A DNA stretch of 64,000 nucleotides, from positions 59,497 through 123,496 of the forward strand of contig DPHC01000017.1 of assembly GCA_003523055.1 (NCBI GenBank). Direction: 5' to 3'. Below the pieces are notes generated by a model, which had not been told where the DNA came from, made no database searches, and saw nothing but the letters and a program-made list of their open reading frames with translations. The translations under genes and the position numbers were made by a program. Source of the DNA: Dehalococcoidia bacterium. GTDB taxonomy: Bacteria > Chloroflexota > Dehalococcoidia > Lucifugimonadales > UBA3495. Positions 1 to 8,917 of the stretch are shown here, in pieces (positions within the stretch are counted from its first letter, which is position 1; every line of letters starts with the position of its first letter).

Positions 1-226
1 AGTACCCACTGATTTAGTCAGAGTTGTCAATGGCGGTAATGAATTAGAATTATTTGAATACCCTTCCATTGGAGATAAAATACGATTCCAGCATAGGTAT
101 GCGGATATTCGCGAACGAGTAGGTAGAGAGGGTAACTCGTTTTTATTGATCACTAGGGAAACAAAGTTTTATAACCAAGATGATCATTTGCTCTGCATAA
201 CCCGTGCTACAACTATAAGAAGATAA
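1..226 (+). CDS. MaoC-type dehydratase N-terminal (FAS1-like DH) domain protein, 3' part
   Basis: The gene is cut by the window start; it is open from base 2 to the TAA at 224-226. The translation contains VRVVNGGNELELFEYPSIGD, then RERVGREG and ETKFYNQDDHL, ending TRATTIRR. This order (NGG-E, an IGD turn, the ER-GREG segment, then a YNQ strand) is typical of the FAS1-like, N-terminal hot-dog domain of two-part MaoC hydratases acting on acyl-CoA substrates. The next gene, 19 bases downstream, carries the partner MaoC domain, so the two probably form a heterodimeric enoyl/hydroxyacyl-CoA hydratase. The substrate cannot be told from sequence. Confidence 0.7.
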   Translation, partial: VPTDLVRVVNGGNELELFEYPSIGDKIRFQHRYADIRERVGREGNSFLLITRETKFYNQDDHLLCITRATTIRR

Positions 227-245
227 TAAATTAGAGGTATTAATA

Positions 246-803
246 ATGGTCACAGTAGATGATTTATTGAACATGAGCCCAGAGGATATCCTCACTTATA
301 ATGAAAGACCTGATGATGTAGGAATACGAAATAAAACTCAGTTATATTTCGATGATATTGAAATAGGCCAAGAATTGCCAAAATATATTTATAGGCAAAC
401 CCCGACACATTTATTCAGATGGTCTGCGAGTATAGAGAATTTTCATAGAATCCATTACGACCTAGATTTTGCCCTTAATCATGACAAAAATCCTACGATT
501 TTAGTACATGGCAGTTGGAAACAATCAGTAGTACCTCAATTTCTTAAAGATTGGACAGCTCCTGGGGGATGGCCATGGAAGGCCAGATTTGAACATCGAG
601 CTATGTTGACACCTAATGATGTTTTGATAATGTGGGGAACTGTCGTAGACAAATCAGAAAAAGACGGAATGGGAATAATAGAACTTGAAATAGGCATGAA
701 AACTCATGATGGCATAGAAAGTATGCCTGGGACAGCAACGGTGGTTTTGCCTATAAGAGGTGGAAAAGAAATTCCATATCCATTTGTCCCACCAAAAGAC
801 TAA
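246..803 (+). CDS. MaoC-like dehydratase domain protein
   Basis: A 185-aa hot-dog-fold protein. Residues around 75-80 read FHRIHYDLDFA, close to the hydratase-2 motif (D-x-N-P-x-H region) that holds the catalytic Asp/His in MaoC enzymes, followed by LVHGSWKQSVVPQFL, the usual substrate-tunnel helix. It follows an FAS1-like DH-domain gene with 19 bases between them, so the pair likely makes one heteromeric acyl-CoA hydratase. The start ATG has the SD-like run TTAGAGG about 9 bases upstream. Family call is good; the acyl-CoA substrate is unknown. Confidence 0.75.
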   Translation: MVTVDDLLNMSPEDILTYNERPDDVGIRNKTQLYFDDIEIGQELPKYIYRQTPTHLFRWSASIENFHRIHYDLDFALNHDKNPTILVHGSWKQSVVPQFLKDWTAPGGWPWKARFEHRAMLTPNDVLIMWGTVVDKSEKDGMGIIELEIGMKTHDGIESMPGTATVVLPIRGGKEIPYPFVPPKD

Positions 804-814
804 GGAGATTAATA

Positions 815-1084
815 ATGGCTAGATTTATGGCAATTCATAATGTTCCTGGAATTACCGAAGAACAATTTAAACAAAAATTAGATGGAGTATCTAAATGGCG
901 TCCTGACCGTAGGACAACAATATTGAAAGTCTATGCTGATCTGAATAACGGGAAAATTATTTCAGAATGCGAAGCTGCAGAACAACAGCATTTCGAAGAT
1001 TGGATTGGAATGGTTGGTTGGGATGTAGAATCTATTCATTCTGTAGATGTCGTATGCCAAGTAGGAAACTTCTGGACTTTCTAA
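815..1084 (+). CDS. small alpha/beta protein, DUF4242-like
   Basis: An 89-aa soluble protein starting MARFMAIHNVPGITEEQF, with a good SD (AGGAG) just upstream. The pattern of a short beta strand, a helix with a Glu-rich start, then KVYADLNNGKIISECEAAE resembles small ferredoxin-like proteins such as DUF4242, where a strand is followed by an acidic E-A segment. It lies 11 bases after the MaoC gene and is probably cotranscribed with it. Its 3' end overlaps the end of the convergent peptidase gene by 4 bases. I cannot assign a function. Confidence 0.55.
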   Translation: MARFMAIHNVPGITEEQFKQKLDGVSKWRPDRRTTILKVYADLNNGKIISECEAAEQQHFEDWIGMVGWDVESIHSVDVVCQVGNFWTF

Positions 1085-1542
1085 TTTATTGCCCCGAATC
1101 GATTTAAAGGCCAAAATATGAAACAAACTCGTCCGATAATTTTATTTCTTGGTACAGGACCAAAGAATCTACTGTCGTAAGGAACAGTATTTTCGTTGGT
1201 ATTATTAATACGATCGCTCAAGACGAAATATTCTTGAGGCCCTAAGAAGTGCTTTTTACCGTCAATGGTAAAATCTTCATTTGGAAGTCCAGCTATTCTT
1301 TTTACTATTGTTAACGCTGTAGGCCGTATATCCTGAAAAACAATTATGTCACCTTTTTTGTATATTTCTTTATTTGATTGAGGAATAACCAAAAACCTCG
1401 CATTGATAGGAAGTGTTGGGTACATGCTATCTTTGCTAGTGCCTAAACGAAATCTATAAAATATGGATGACAATGTTCTTAAAAGATGCATTGATTTATT
1501 ATAATCTAAATATTTAACTAGACTCATTAAAATGACTAACAT
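1081..1542 (-). CDS. S26-family signal peptidase, SodX-like
   Basis: 153 aa. The Ser/Lys catalytic dyad of family S26 is visible: Ser39 in KDSMYPTL and Lys81 in IVKRIAGLP, followed by FVLSD and PYDSRFFGPV, the C-terminal boxes of type I signal peptidases. Its short length, and the lack of a clear N-terminal membrane helix, resemble the nickel-superoxide-dismutase maturation proteases rather than a general LepB. No sodN is in the window, so the partner is unproven. Alternative in-frame starts exist at 1527 and 1491; none has a strong ribosome site. Confidence 0.72.
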   Translation of the reverse strand: MLVILMSLVKYLDYNKSMHLLRTLSSIFYRFRLGTSKDSMYPTLPINARFLVIPQSNKEIYKKGDIIVFQDIRPTALTIVKRIAGLPNEDFTIDGKKHFLGPQEYFVLSDRINNTNENTVPYDSRFFGPVPRNKIIGRVCFIFWPLNRFGAIN

Positions 1543-1584
1543 ATAATTCGAATCATCAGGATTATTTATATTAAGGAGTTATTA

Positions 1585-2619
1585 ATGGCAGATAATTTAA
1601 AAATAGGATTGATTGGCGCTGGCCGAAACACTAGAGATAGACATATCCCTGGGTTTCAAAAATTAGATAACGTAGAAATTACAGGCGTAGCGAATAGATC
1701 TATTGCATCTGGTTCCGTTGTCGCAGAGAAATTTGGGATACCAAATGTATATGCTAATTGGCAGGAATTGCTGGCAGATCCAACTATAGATGCAGTATGT
1801 ATAGGCACCTGGCCTTATATGCATTCAACGATAACTGTTAATGCATTGGAAAGCGGGAAGCATGTGTTGTGCGAAGCTAGAATGGCAGCCACGGCTGATG
1901 ATGCATATCAAATGCTTGCTGCATCAAAAGAAAACCCAAATTTAGTGTCCCAAATTGTACCGTCCCCTTTATCTTTCAAAATAGATAATTTGGTGTCAGG
2001 TTTAGTAAATAATGGATATATTGGCAAGCTACTTGCTATACATGTTGAATCACTAGGCACTAATTTTATAGATTGTGACGCACCTTTGCATTGGAGAAAT
2101 GAAAGAAGGTATTCAGGGTATAACATATTGAATATGGGTATATGGTACGAAGCCATGATCCGTTGGGTTGGGCATGCACAGTCAGTGTCAGCCATGGCGA
2201 CCATTAATGTTTCTGCTAGAAAAGATGAGAGTGATGAGTATACTGGTATTACTATCCCTGATCACGTTGATATTTTAGCTAGATTAGCAAACGGAGCACA
2301 GGCTAGATTGAGCTTTAGTAGTGTAACTGGGCATTCAGAAGGTAATTCGGTGTTTATTTATGGTAGTGAAGGTACCGTCAAAATAGACAATGGTTTAAAT
2401 GTTTATGCAGGAAAAAGATCTGATTCTGGTCTGACATTAATAGAAAATCCAACTGATAGTCAGGCCTATTGGAGAGTTGAAGAAGAATTCGTTAATGCGA
2501 TACGTGGAATAGAGCCTGTGACGAGGACCCCGTTTGAAATCGGCGTGCATTACATGGAGTTTACAGAGGCTGTTACAAGAAGTTGGCAAACAGGTCAAGA
2601 AATAAACTTACCTCTTTAA
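1585..2619 (+). CDS. Gfo/Idh/MocA family oxidoreductase
   Basis: 344 aa. The N-terminus LKIGLIGAGRNTRDRHIPGF is the Rossmann NAD(P)-binding glycine motif, and ANWQELLADPTIDAVCIGTW matches the second half of the nucleotide fold of this family. The C-terminal half is the mixed-sheet substrate domain. Members oxidise or epimerise sugars, inositols or related polyols. The expected EKP motif is replaced by CEARMA (residues about 95-100), so the usual catalytic Lys is absent, which is seen in divergent members. SD AAGGAG sits 8 bases before the ATG. Confidence 0.82.
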   Translation: MADNLKIGLIGAGRNTRDRHIPGFQKLDNVEITGVANRSIASGSVVAEKFGIPNVYANWQELLADPTIDAVCIGTWPYMHSTITVNALESGKHVLCEARMAATADDAYQMLAASKENPNLVSQIVPSPLSFKIDNLVSGLVNNGYIGKLLAIHVESLGTNFIDCDAPLHWRNERRYSGYNILNMGIWYEAMIRWVGHAQSVSAMATINVSARKDESDEYTGITIPDHVDILARLANGAQARLSFSSVTGHSEGNSVFIYGSEGTVKIDNGLNVYAGKRSDSGLTLIENPTDSQAYWRVEEEFVNAIRGIEPVTRTPFEIGVHYMEFTEAVTRSWQTGQEINLPL

Positions 2620-2629
2620 TTACCAGTAC

Positions 2630-2676
2630 GAATCATAGTTGGTTGCTTATAAAAACAATGGTACCAACTATGATTC
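2630..2676. terminator. bidirectional hairpin between convergent genes
   Basis: A perfect 14-bp inverted repeat: GAATCATAGTTGGT (2630-2643) pairs with ACCAACTATGATTC (2663-2676) across a 19-base loop. It fills the 70-base space between the converging oxidoreductase and MFS genes. There is no long T tract on either side, so it may stop transcription weakly or protect 3' ends. Confidence 0.6.
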
Positions 2677-2689
2677 CGTTCTGTTGTGC

Positions 2690-4228
2690 TTAGTTAGATT
2701 TAGCAGGTTTTCTTAGGCGTATGTTCATTATTGGTTTAAATAAACCTGATTGAATGCCTGCCACTACAGCACCAGAAAGCATAGTGAAAATTACTATGAA
2801 TGCCGCTGTAGCAAATCCATTTCGATAAACTTCTTGGGCTTGGTCTTGAGTAAACCCTATGATTGAAACAGGTATTACTAGTGCAAGGACGGTTGCTGAG
2901 ACTAATCCTCCTTCCAGATGCCCCATTTGGCGGGTAGTTTCCATTAATCCAGAAGCAAAAGCTTGGTCTTCTGGTAAATTATTCATTATATTGGCGTTGC
3001 TGGGAGCATTAAAAAGATGTGTACCAGCAAATGCCACCATGAGTAATCCTCCAATACCCCAGAGAGGAACATAATTAGAAAATGCAGCCAGAGACCCAAT
3101 TCCAATTGCTATGAGCATAAGACAACCAGGGCGGAGCCACGGAGGGTCGTTTTTGTCAAAGATATAACCGCTCAGGATTGGCAGGAATATTCCAAGAGAT
3201 TGTCCAGGTAATAATACCCATGAGGCTATTAAAGGACCGTAACCTAATCCTTCTTGAACTAGTATTGGCACTAACACTACGATTGCAAACATACTCAAAT
3301 GGAACACATGATCTGAATAAACTGCCATTGAAAACCCAGGTTTTTCTTTGAAATAATTGAATCTGAAGAAAGGGTATGCACTTTTAGATTGGTAGATAAT
3401 GAAACAAATGGCTAGTCCTGCACAGCTTATAATTATAGGAATTTGGAAATTTATAGATTTTAAGTCTTCTATGAATATACTTGATATTCCAGATGTACTA
3501 TTTTGAAACAGAGCCGTTGAGTTAAGTGATAATGTGAAAGCGATTATGGTGGCCATGAACAAAGATGCACTAACATAGTCAATAACATGATTTTTTAATT
3601 TATCTGCTTTCAGGTATTCAAATTTGATTAATCCTCGTATATTCCAAAGGCAGAATAACCCGATTGGAAATGAAGTTAAGAAAACTAGCCTCCAGTTAAA
3701 GTACTGCAAAAATACTCCAAATAGTGCCATGCCTAACAAAGTACCACATCTAGCAGCGATTATTGGAATAGAAAAAGCTTTTCCTCTTTCTGTGGCATCG
3801 AAGGTTAAAGTTAATATTGGATTAGCATTTGCAGTGATCATTGCTGCTCCCAACCCAATAAAGCCATTGGTCAAAATTAGAACCCATATGTTAGGAGATA
3901 TGGATGCGAATAGAGAAGAAACAGTTATAAGTAATGCCCCAAGTATGAAAATCTTGGCATACCCAAATTTTTCGCCCAGTTTAGCGCAAAAGTAAACCAT
4001 ACTGCCTAAAATTAGTAATCTAATTAGTACAGTCCATGAAGCCATCAGGATGCTTGTTTGAAAATATTTTGCTACTGAGGGGATGGCTAAAGCAATTGGA
4101 ATAGTTGACAATTGAACTAACAATTGATTATATGCGAGGCATTTCAGTACTGTTTTCTTTTCTCGAGTTGATCCGAGCTGTTTAAATGCCGCTACTATAT
4201 TTAAGCTTACCAATACATTTTTTAACAT
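2690..4228 (-). CDS. MFS transporter, DHA2-like drug exporter
   Basis: 512 aa, very hydrophobic, about 14 predicted membrane segments, the size of the DHA2/EmrB branch. Features include KLGEKFGYAKIFILGALL (a variant of the loop 2-3 motif A), then GFIGLGAAMITANANPIL and ATERGKAFSIPIIAARCGTLLGMALFG, which fits motif C (the antiporter motif) followed by WRLVFLTSFPIG. It probably exports small hydrophobic compounds using the proton gradient. It stands alone between convergent and codirectional neighbours, and the substrate is unknown. Confidence 0.78.
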   Translation of the reverse strand: MLKNVLVSLNIVAAFKQLGSTREKKTVLKCLAYNQLLVQLSTIPIALAIPSVAKYFQTSILMASWTVLIRLLILGSMVYFCAKLGEKFGYAKIFILGALLITVSSLFASISPNIWVLILTNGFIGLGAAMITANANPILTLTFDATERGKAFSIPIIAARCGTLLGMALFGVFLQYFNWRLVFLTSFPIGLFCLWNIRGLIKFEYLKADKLKNHVIDYVSASLFMATIIAFTLSLNSTALFQNSTSGISSIFIEDLKSINFQIPIIISCAGLAICFIIYQSKSAYPFFRFNYFKEKPGFSMAVYSDHVFHLSMFAIVVLVPILVQEGLGYGPLIASWVLLPGQSLGIFLPILSGYIFDKNDPPWLRPGCLMLIAIGIGSLAAFSNYVPLWGIGGLLMVAFAGTHLFNAPSNANIMNNLPEDQAFASGLMETTRQMGHLEGGLVSATVLALVIPVSIIGFTQDQAQEVYRNGFATAAFIVIFTMLSGAVVAGIQSGLFKPIMNIRLRKPAKSN

Positions 4229-4297
4229 AATTAATTATCGATATAAATTCTATGGAGGCCACAGTATCATAATACGTGATGTTTGTATATTTATTTA

Positions 4298-5653
4298 CTA
4301 TCGCATTCTACGCTGGTCTCTATAATTGGGAGATATGATTGGTTCCCAATCAACTACCATGCTGTCTACTAACCGCGAAGCTATTCTGGGTTTAGTATGT
4401 TCTAATTCGTCCAAACTCAATGCAGTTGTTATTACAGTAGGGAGTCTTAATTCATGGCGGTGGACTATGATTTGGTATAATTTTTCTTCTGCCCAAGGGG
4501 TACTACTTTCTCCACCTAAGTCGTCAAGGATTAATAATTCACTCTCTTTTAGTGATTCGAATAATGCATCGAAATTAATATTGTTGGTCGGTGCAAAACT
4601 AGATCTGAGATAATCGAGTAAATTGGGAACAAATGCGTAATACACTGAGTGACTCTTTTTTTCAAGTTCATTGGCAATTGCAATAGCAAGATGAGTTTTT
4701 CCAGATCCATGAGGTCCTGTGATTAATAGCCATCCTTCTGGATGTTCTGAAAATGTTTTGGAGGCGTTCAATGTTTGTAGTAGTGCTGATTTTTGTTCAT
4801 TGTTGGAGTTACTATTTCCAGAAGGATCGAATTTATCAAAAGTCATTCTATTAGCCATTTGCTTAGGTAAACTTCCTATATGACTTGTGTTCTTATTATT
4901 TTTTAATCCCGTCTCGATTAATTGAGTGAATCCGGAATGGGATGAGAGTTTAGCGCTGATAGATGAGTCCAAAGAATCGAATGGATCTCGCACAGTGAAT
5001 ACAGTTGGCAACTTATGGTTGAATCTATGATTTAATATTTGGAGTAATTTTTCTTGCGCCCATGGGGTGGATGATGCGGTACTGAGGTCGTCTAAAATTA
5101 ACATAGGTACGGATTTGATCTGTTCGAATAATGCGTCATATTGAGAGTTATTGTCTGGAGCGAATGCAGATCTTAGATGATCTAATAATTCTGAAACTGC
5201 TATGAAATAAGTCATTATTTCGTCTGTTATACAAGTGTTGGCTATGCATGCCGCTAAATGGGTTTTACCCGATCCATGTGATCCAGTGAATATAATCCAA
5301 CCAGAGGGTTCGATTGAATAGGAGTGAGCTTTCTGAAGGGCTTGTTCGAATATTAGTTGTTCTGCAACATCTTTGAAATAATCTTTATGAGTGGTTTCGA
5401 ATGTTAACTGTGTTAAAGGCCCAAGGTTACTTACATTTTGTAATGTGGCTAACCGTGTCTCTTCAGTTTTTGTCTTTTGGCATTCGCACTGAAATGCTGC
5501 TCCAAAATCTGGATGTCCAAAGGGAAGTTGTTTACTTACCCACCCTATATCTTGGCAAATTGTACAATTAATTATTTCGGAGTCTGTGCTTTCTATACTC
5601 GTCAAGGTGTTTGTTACTGCCAGACGCCTTAATATGTCTCCTAAACTTTCCAT
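4298..5653 (-). CDS. tandem DnaC/DnaI-like helicase loader, two AAA+ domains
   Basis: 451 aa, about twice the length of a DnaC/IstB-type ATPase. An N-terminal Cys cluster (C30, C33, C56, C58) looks like the zinc site of DnaI/phage DnaC loaders. Two ATPase domains follow: Walker A GSHGSGKT 124-131 with Walker B LILDD 185-189, and Walker A GPHGSGKT 313-320 with Walker B LILDD 374-378. The copies share SSTPWAQEKL/SSTPWAEEKL, showing internal duplication. Domain 2 keeps RIASRL (R427, likely arginine finger); domain 1 has SISAKL there (K235). It is the last gene of rplI-dnaB-dnaD, and its start lies inside the dnaD end (86-base overlap) with GAAGG upstream. Role: presumably loading DnaB. Confidence 0.85.
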   Translation of the reverse strand: MESLGDILRRLAVTNTLTSIESTDSEIINCTICQDIGWVSKQLPFGHPDFGAAFQCECQKTKTEETRLATLQNVSNLGPLTQLTFETTHKDYFKDVAEQLIFEQALQKAHSYSIEPSGWIIFTGSHGSGKTHLAACIANTCITDEIMTYFIAVSELLDHLRSAFAPDNNSQYDALFEQIKSVPMLILDDLSTASSTPWAQEKLLQILNHRFNHKLPTVFTVRDPFDSLDSSISAKLSSHSGFTQLIETGLKNNKNTSHIGSLPKQMANRMTFDKFDPSGNSNSNNEQKSALLQTLNASKTFSEHPEGWLLITGPHGSGKTHLAIAIANELEKKSHSVYYAFVPNLLDYLRSSFAPTNNINFDALFESLKESELLILDDLGGESSTPWAEEKLYQIIVHRHELRLPTVITTALSLDELEHTKPRIASRLVDSMVVDWEPIISPNYRDQRRMR

Positions 5654-6260
5654 CTTTTTTGCCTTCGTGTTTCCACCGTTTTAATATTGTGTGTATATAT
5701 TTCCAGTTATTCTTGCTTGCAGATACGGCAATATCGAATGCTTCTTGTATCCAGTCCGGCGGATACATTTGCTCCGATTCTTTAAGCTCTTCTGATATTG
5801 AAGGTGTTATTGTTCCTATATTATTTTCATATAGCTGAAAAATATTCGGGTTAACTATATTCGGTTTTTTACTTTGCGTTTGAGGTACTACGGGACTATG
5901 ATCAGAATTAATAACATTATATCCATTTAAAAGAAGTTCATCTAGGTCTTTTTCGTTGTTCAATGAATAATAGATTTGGCTATTCTCTTCATCTAGTCGA
6001 GATAATTGAGTAAAAATGCCACGGTTAATCACTGCATTTAATCCAGATCTGATTTGTTGTTTGTTTTCATATAATCCTCTATTTAGGAGTGAATTGGATA
6101 AAATATCGGATTGGTTAATAATTTTTGGGTAACCGTTGACCTTTTGTAGTAGATAATACATTGTTAGGATAACTTTTAATTCTTTTGAATCGTCAACTTG
6201 TTCTATCATCATTTCAAAAAATGAAGATGTGCTCATATTTTTGAAATTGTTTTCACTCAT
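5568..6260 (-). CDS. dnaD: DnaD-like primosome protein
   Basis: 230 aa from the chosen start MSENNF at 6260, one base after the dnaB stop (6262); a longer frame runs to 6305 but would overlap dnaB. The N-terminal half is a winged-helix-like DnaD_N region (helices with QQIRSGLNAVINRGIF). The C-terminal domain has the diagnostic DnaD_2 pattern: YENNIGTITPSI at about 144-155, PPDWIQEAFDIAV, then NNWKYIHTILKRWKHEG. DnaD proteins remodel origin DNA and help helicase loading in low-GC Gram-positives; the position between dnaB and a loader gene fits that job. Confidence 0.85.
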   Translation of the reverse strand: MSENNFKNMSTSSFFEMMIEQVDDSKELKVILTMYYLLQKVNGYPKIINQSDILSNSLLNRGLYENKQQIRSGLNAVINRGIFTQLSRLDEENSQIYYSLNNEKDLDELLLNGYNVINSDHSPVVPQTQSKKPNIVNPNIFQLYENNIGTITPSISEELKESEQMYPPDWIQEAFDIAVSASKNNWKYIHTILKRWKHEGKKDGKFRRHIKASGSNKHLDEYRKHRLRNN

Positions 6261-6261
6261 T

Positions 6262-7629
6262 CTAAATCTCTCTGACTCGAGGTAACGAATTAAATCTAAC
6301 AACATTTTCGTTAAAAATTAAATTGATAGATCCAGTAGGTCCATGCCTATGCTTGGCAACTAAAACTTCCGCTATACCTTTGGGATAGGGTCTTTCAGGA
6401 AATTGTTGATCCCATTCTTGTTCTGTATAATATGAATCCTCCCTATATATGAACATTACTATATCAGCATCTTGTTCAATAGAGCCGCTATCTCGTAAAT
6501 CAGATAATAAAGGTCTGTGCCCAGGCCTATTTTCAATAACTCGGCTTAGTTGAGATAAAGTGAGTATTGGTATATGGAGGTCTCTAGCCATACCTTTTAT
6601 AGATCTTGAGATGTAGCTCATTTCTTGGACTCTGTTAGATGTCGCTGAATTTGAGGTGCCTTGTATTAGTTGGAGGTAATCAACTATTAATAGATCTAGA
6701 CCATGTTCTAGAGCAAGCCGCCTGCTTTTGGTTTGCATTTCTAAGACGGATTGAAATGGAGTGTCATCAATGAACAAGGGTATATCTGATAATTGACCTA
6801 TGGAGTCTGTTATTCGTTGTTCATCAGATTCTGTGACTAATCCTAGTCTAAGCCTATGTGCATCTACATTTGCTTCTGCTGCTAACATTCGCATGGCTAA
6901 CTGTTCTCTGCTCATTTCTAAGCTAAATATCCCTACTTTTAGACCGTTTTTTGCAGCTGTTACCGATATACTGACTGCCAGGGAGCTTTTACCAAGTCCT
7001 GGACGTGCTCCTAAAATGACTAGGTCTGACCGTTGTAAGCCTCCGAGCAATTGATCAAGATCGTCGTATCCAGTCATAATAGGACCCGAAGCGGCGTCTA
7101 AATCATCAGCGAATGTTGCTCGATCTTCTAAGTATTCATCAAAAATTTGTCGTAAAGGTGCAAATCCTCGGTTAGCGTCAGTGTCTCTGATTTTAAATAT
7201 TAGATCTTCTGCTTGCCTGATTGATGTATCAACGTCCTCCGAATCTGCATAACCTATTGAAGATATCTTAGAAGCTGCGTCTATCAATTGGCGCATTTTA
7301 GAAGCTCGTGCTATCAGGTTAGCATAGTGCTCTGCATTAAGTGATGTGGGAGTAATGGCAATCAAATGGCTGAGGTAGGCTATACCACCAATTATGTCTA
7401 ATTGCTGGTCTCTGCTAAGTTCACGGCTCAAGGTAATCTGGTCAATCTCTTCGTTCCGTTCAACCAGTTTGGTGCATGCTAGGTAGCAAATCCTGTTTTT
7501 TTCTCTGTAAAAGTCATTAGGTAAGATCTTTGTCGATACTTTCAGGAATGCATCACTGTCGATTAGGATTGATCCGAGGACGGCTTCTTCAGCCTCTATA
7601 TCGTGTGGCAGAAGTTGTTCTGCGTACAT
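6262..7629 (-). CDS. dnaB: replicative DNA helicase DnaB
   Basis: 455 aa, the usual DnaB length. It starts MYAEQLLPHDIEAEEAVLGSIL, the standard N-terminal DnaB domain, and carries the RecA-fold helicase core with Walker A GARPGLGKSS, FSLEMSREQL (H1a/H2 region), Walker B LLIVDYLQL and the DLRDSGSIEQDADIV box near the end. It unwinds DNA ahead of the replisome as a hexamer. Its start lies 2 bases after the rplI stop, and dnaD begins one base after its own stop, so expression is coupled across the operon. Confidence 0.97.
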   Translation of the reverse strand: MYAEQLLPHDIEAEEAVLGSILIDSDAFLKVSTKILPNDFYREKNRICYLACTKLVERNEEIDQITLSRELSRDQQLDIIGGIAYLSHLIAITPTSLNAEHYANLIARASKMRQLIDAASKISSIGYADSEDVDTSIRQAEDLIFKIRDTDANRGFAPLRQIFDEYLEDRATFADDLDAASGPIMTGYDDLDQLLGGLQRSDLVILGARPGLGKSSLAVSISVTAAKNGLKVGIFSLEMSREQLAMRMLAAEANVDAHRLRLGLVTESDEQRITDSIGQLSDIPLFIDDTPFQSVLEMQTKSRRLALEHGLDLLIVDYLQLIQGTSNSATSNRVQEMSYISRSIKGMARDLHIPILTLSQLSRVIENRPGHRPLLSDLRDSGSIEQDADIVMFIYREDSYYTEQEWDQQFPERPYPKGIAEVLVAKHRHGPTGSINLIFNENVVRFNSLPRVREI

Positions 7630-7631
7630 TA

Positions 7632-8081
7632 CTATTCTTCGGCAGTGGCCACTATTTTTATATTAGCTTGTATTTCGTTAGCAAGTCTGAGTGAGACATC
7701 AAATTCTCCGGGTTCTCTGATTGCTTCCATTACATCTAACAGTCGTCGTTCAATAGTTCTGCCTAATACTTCGCTTAATTCGTCAGCTACTCTTGTTCCG
7801 GTTATAGCTCCATAATATCTGCCAGTAGGTGTAACTCTACCGGTTATTTCTACCGTTGTACCTTCAATAAGCTTAGCTAATTCAGACATCTCTGAAGTTA
7901 TTTGAATTCTAACTTTGTCCCCGGCTACTTTAATTTTATGCAATCTTTTAATAGCGTCTTCGGTAACAAGTTCAGCGTAATGCTTTGGAATCAAATAATT
8001 CCGAGCGTATCCATTTGATACTTTTTTAATTTGGCCAGCTTCTGCTGTTCCAGGTACATCTTGTAAAAATACTACTTCCAT
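7632..8081 (-). CDS. rplI: 50S ribosomal protein L9
   Basis: 149 aa, full length. The N-terminus MEVVFLQDVPGTAEAGQIKKV followed by GYARNYLIPK is the L9 signature, and the C-terminal domain with GKxTPTGRYYGAIT and RRLLDVMEAIREPGEFDV is complete. The start has an AAGGG ribosome site about 8 bases upstream. A TATAAT hexamer on the minus strand (plus 8113-8118) lies about 30 bases before the gene and may be the -10 of the rplI-dnaB-dnaD-loader operon, though no clear -35 is seen. Confidence 0.96.
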   Translation of the reverse strand: MEVVFLQDVPGTAEAGQIKKVSNGYARNYLIPKHYAELVTEDAIKRLHKIKVAGDKVRIQITSEMSELAKLIEGTTVEITGRVTPTGRYYGAITGTRVADELSEVLGRTIERRLLDVMEAIREPGEFDVSLRLANEIQANIKIVATAEE

Positions 8082-8131
8082 TTTTAAACCCTTGTTGTTT
8101 TGTTCTAACTGTATTATACATTAATGATAAA

Positions 8132-8914
8132 TTAACGGGTAGTTTTTGTCATTTTTGCACATTTTACCACCAGACATGGCCAAGAAAATGAGATGTCATT
8201 ATCGCTATTTTGTATTTGAAATTGTTCTTTTATGCTAGTACTTGCTTCTGTAAATTGTTGTTTCAAACTATTTATATTTTGAGTATTAACCCCAGTTCTT
8301 GCTACCCAATTGTTAAATTGTAGGTAAATTCTTGTTGTTTTTTCACACTGCAATTGAAACCCTGCATTTTGTAATAAGTTTTTTATGTTAGTTGGAGTTC
8401 TGTTATAAATATGAGAAAGATCACGTTGTAGCTCGATGTCATTTAACCATTTTTCTGCTTCCAGATCTTCCGGGCTGACACTGTCTGCAATTATGAGGGT
8501 TCCATTATTTCTTAAAATTCTATGAGATTCTTCTAGGTATGATTTAAAGTTGGGGAAGTGGTGGCCTGCTTTCCTGCATGTAATTAGATCTACAATACCG
8601 TCTTTTATAGGAATCTGTTCCGCAATGTTCTGCACTATTGAGATATTTTTTATGTTTTTATTCGAATATGCGTTATAAGCTTGTTGCAGCATTTGTGAAG
8701 TGGGATCACTAGCAATGACTAATGTGGAAAATTTGCTTAAACTAAGTGCTGTGAACCCCGCTCCTGTTCCAATGTCCATTGTGATATTATATTTAGTGTC
8801 GCCAAGAAATTCTTCTATTATATCTAAACTGTCATCGCGAACGTGTACGGAGCTAGAAGCATATTGAGGAGCGTGTTCGCCAAATACTTGTTGTGCTTTT
8901 GATTTACTATTCAT
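8132..8914 (-). CDS. class I SAM-dependent methyltransferase, UbiE/MenG-like
   Basis: 260 aa. SAM-binding motif I MDIGTGAGFTAL (about residues 46-57), an acidic motif II end ASDPTSQML, then AEQIPIKDGIVDLITCRKAGHHF and LRNNGTLIIADSV, the order seen in Methyltransf_11 / UbiE relatives. It probably methylates a small molecule. The start codon is 3 bases beyond the end of a predicted 33-codon membrane-peptide gene, suggesting translational coupling. The substrate is not evident. Confidence 0.8.
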   Translation of the reverse strand: MNSKSKAQQVFGEHAPQYASSSVHVRDDSLDIIEEFLGDTKYNITMDIGTGAGFTALSLSKFSTLVIASDPTSQMLQQAYNAYSNKNIKNISIVQNIAEQIPIKDGIVDLITCRKAGHHFPNFKSYLEESHRILRNNGTLIIADSVSPEDLEAEKWLNDIELQRDLSHIYNRTPTNIKNLLQNAGFQLQCEKTTRIYLQFNNWVARTGVNTQNINSLKQQFTEASTSIKEQFQIQNSDNDISFSWPCLVVKCAKMTKTTR

Positions 8915-8917
8915 CAG

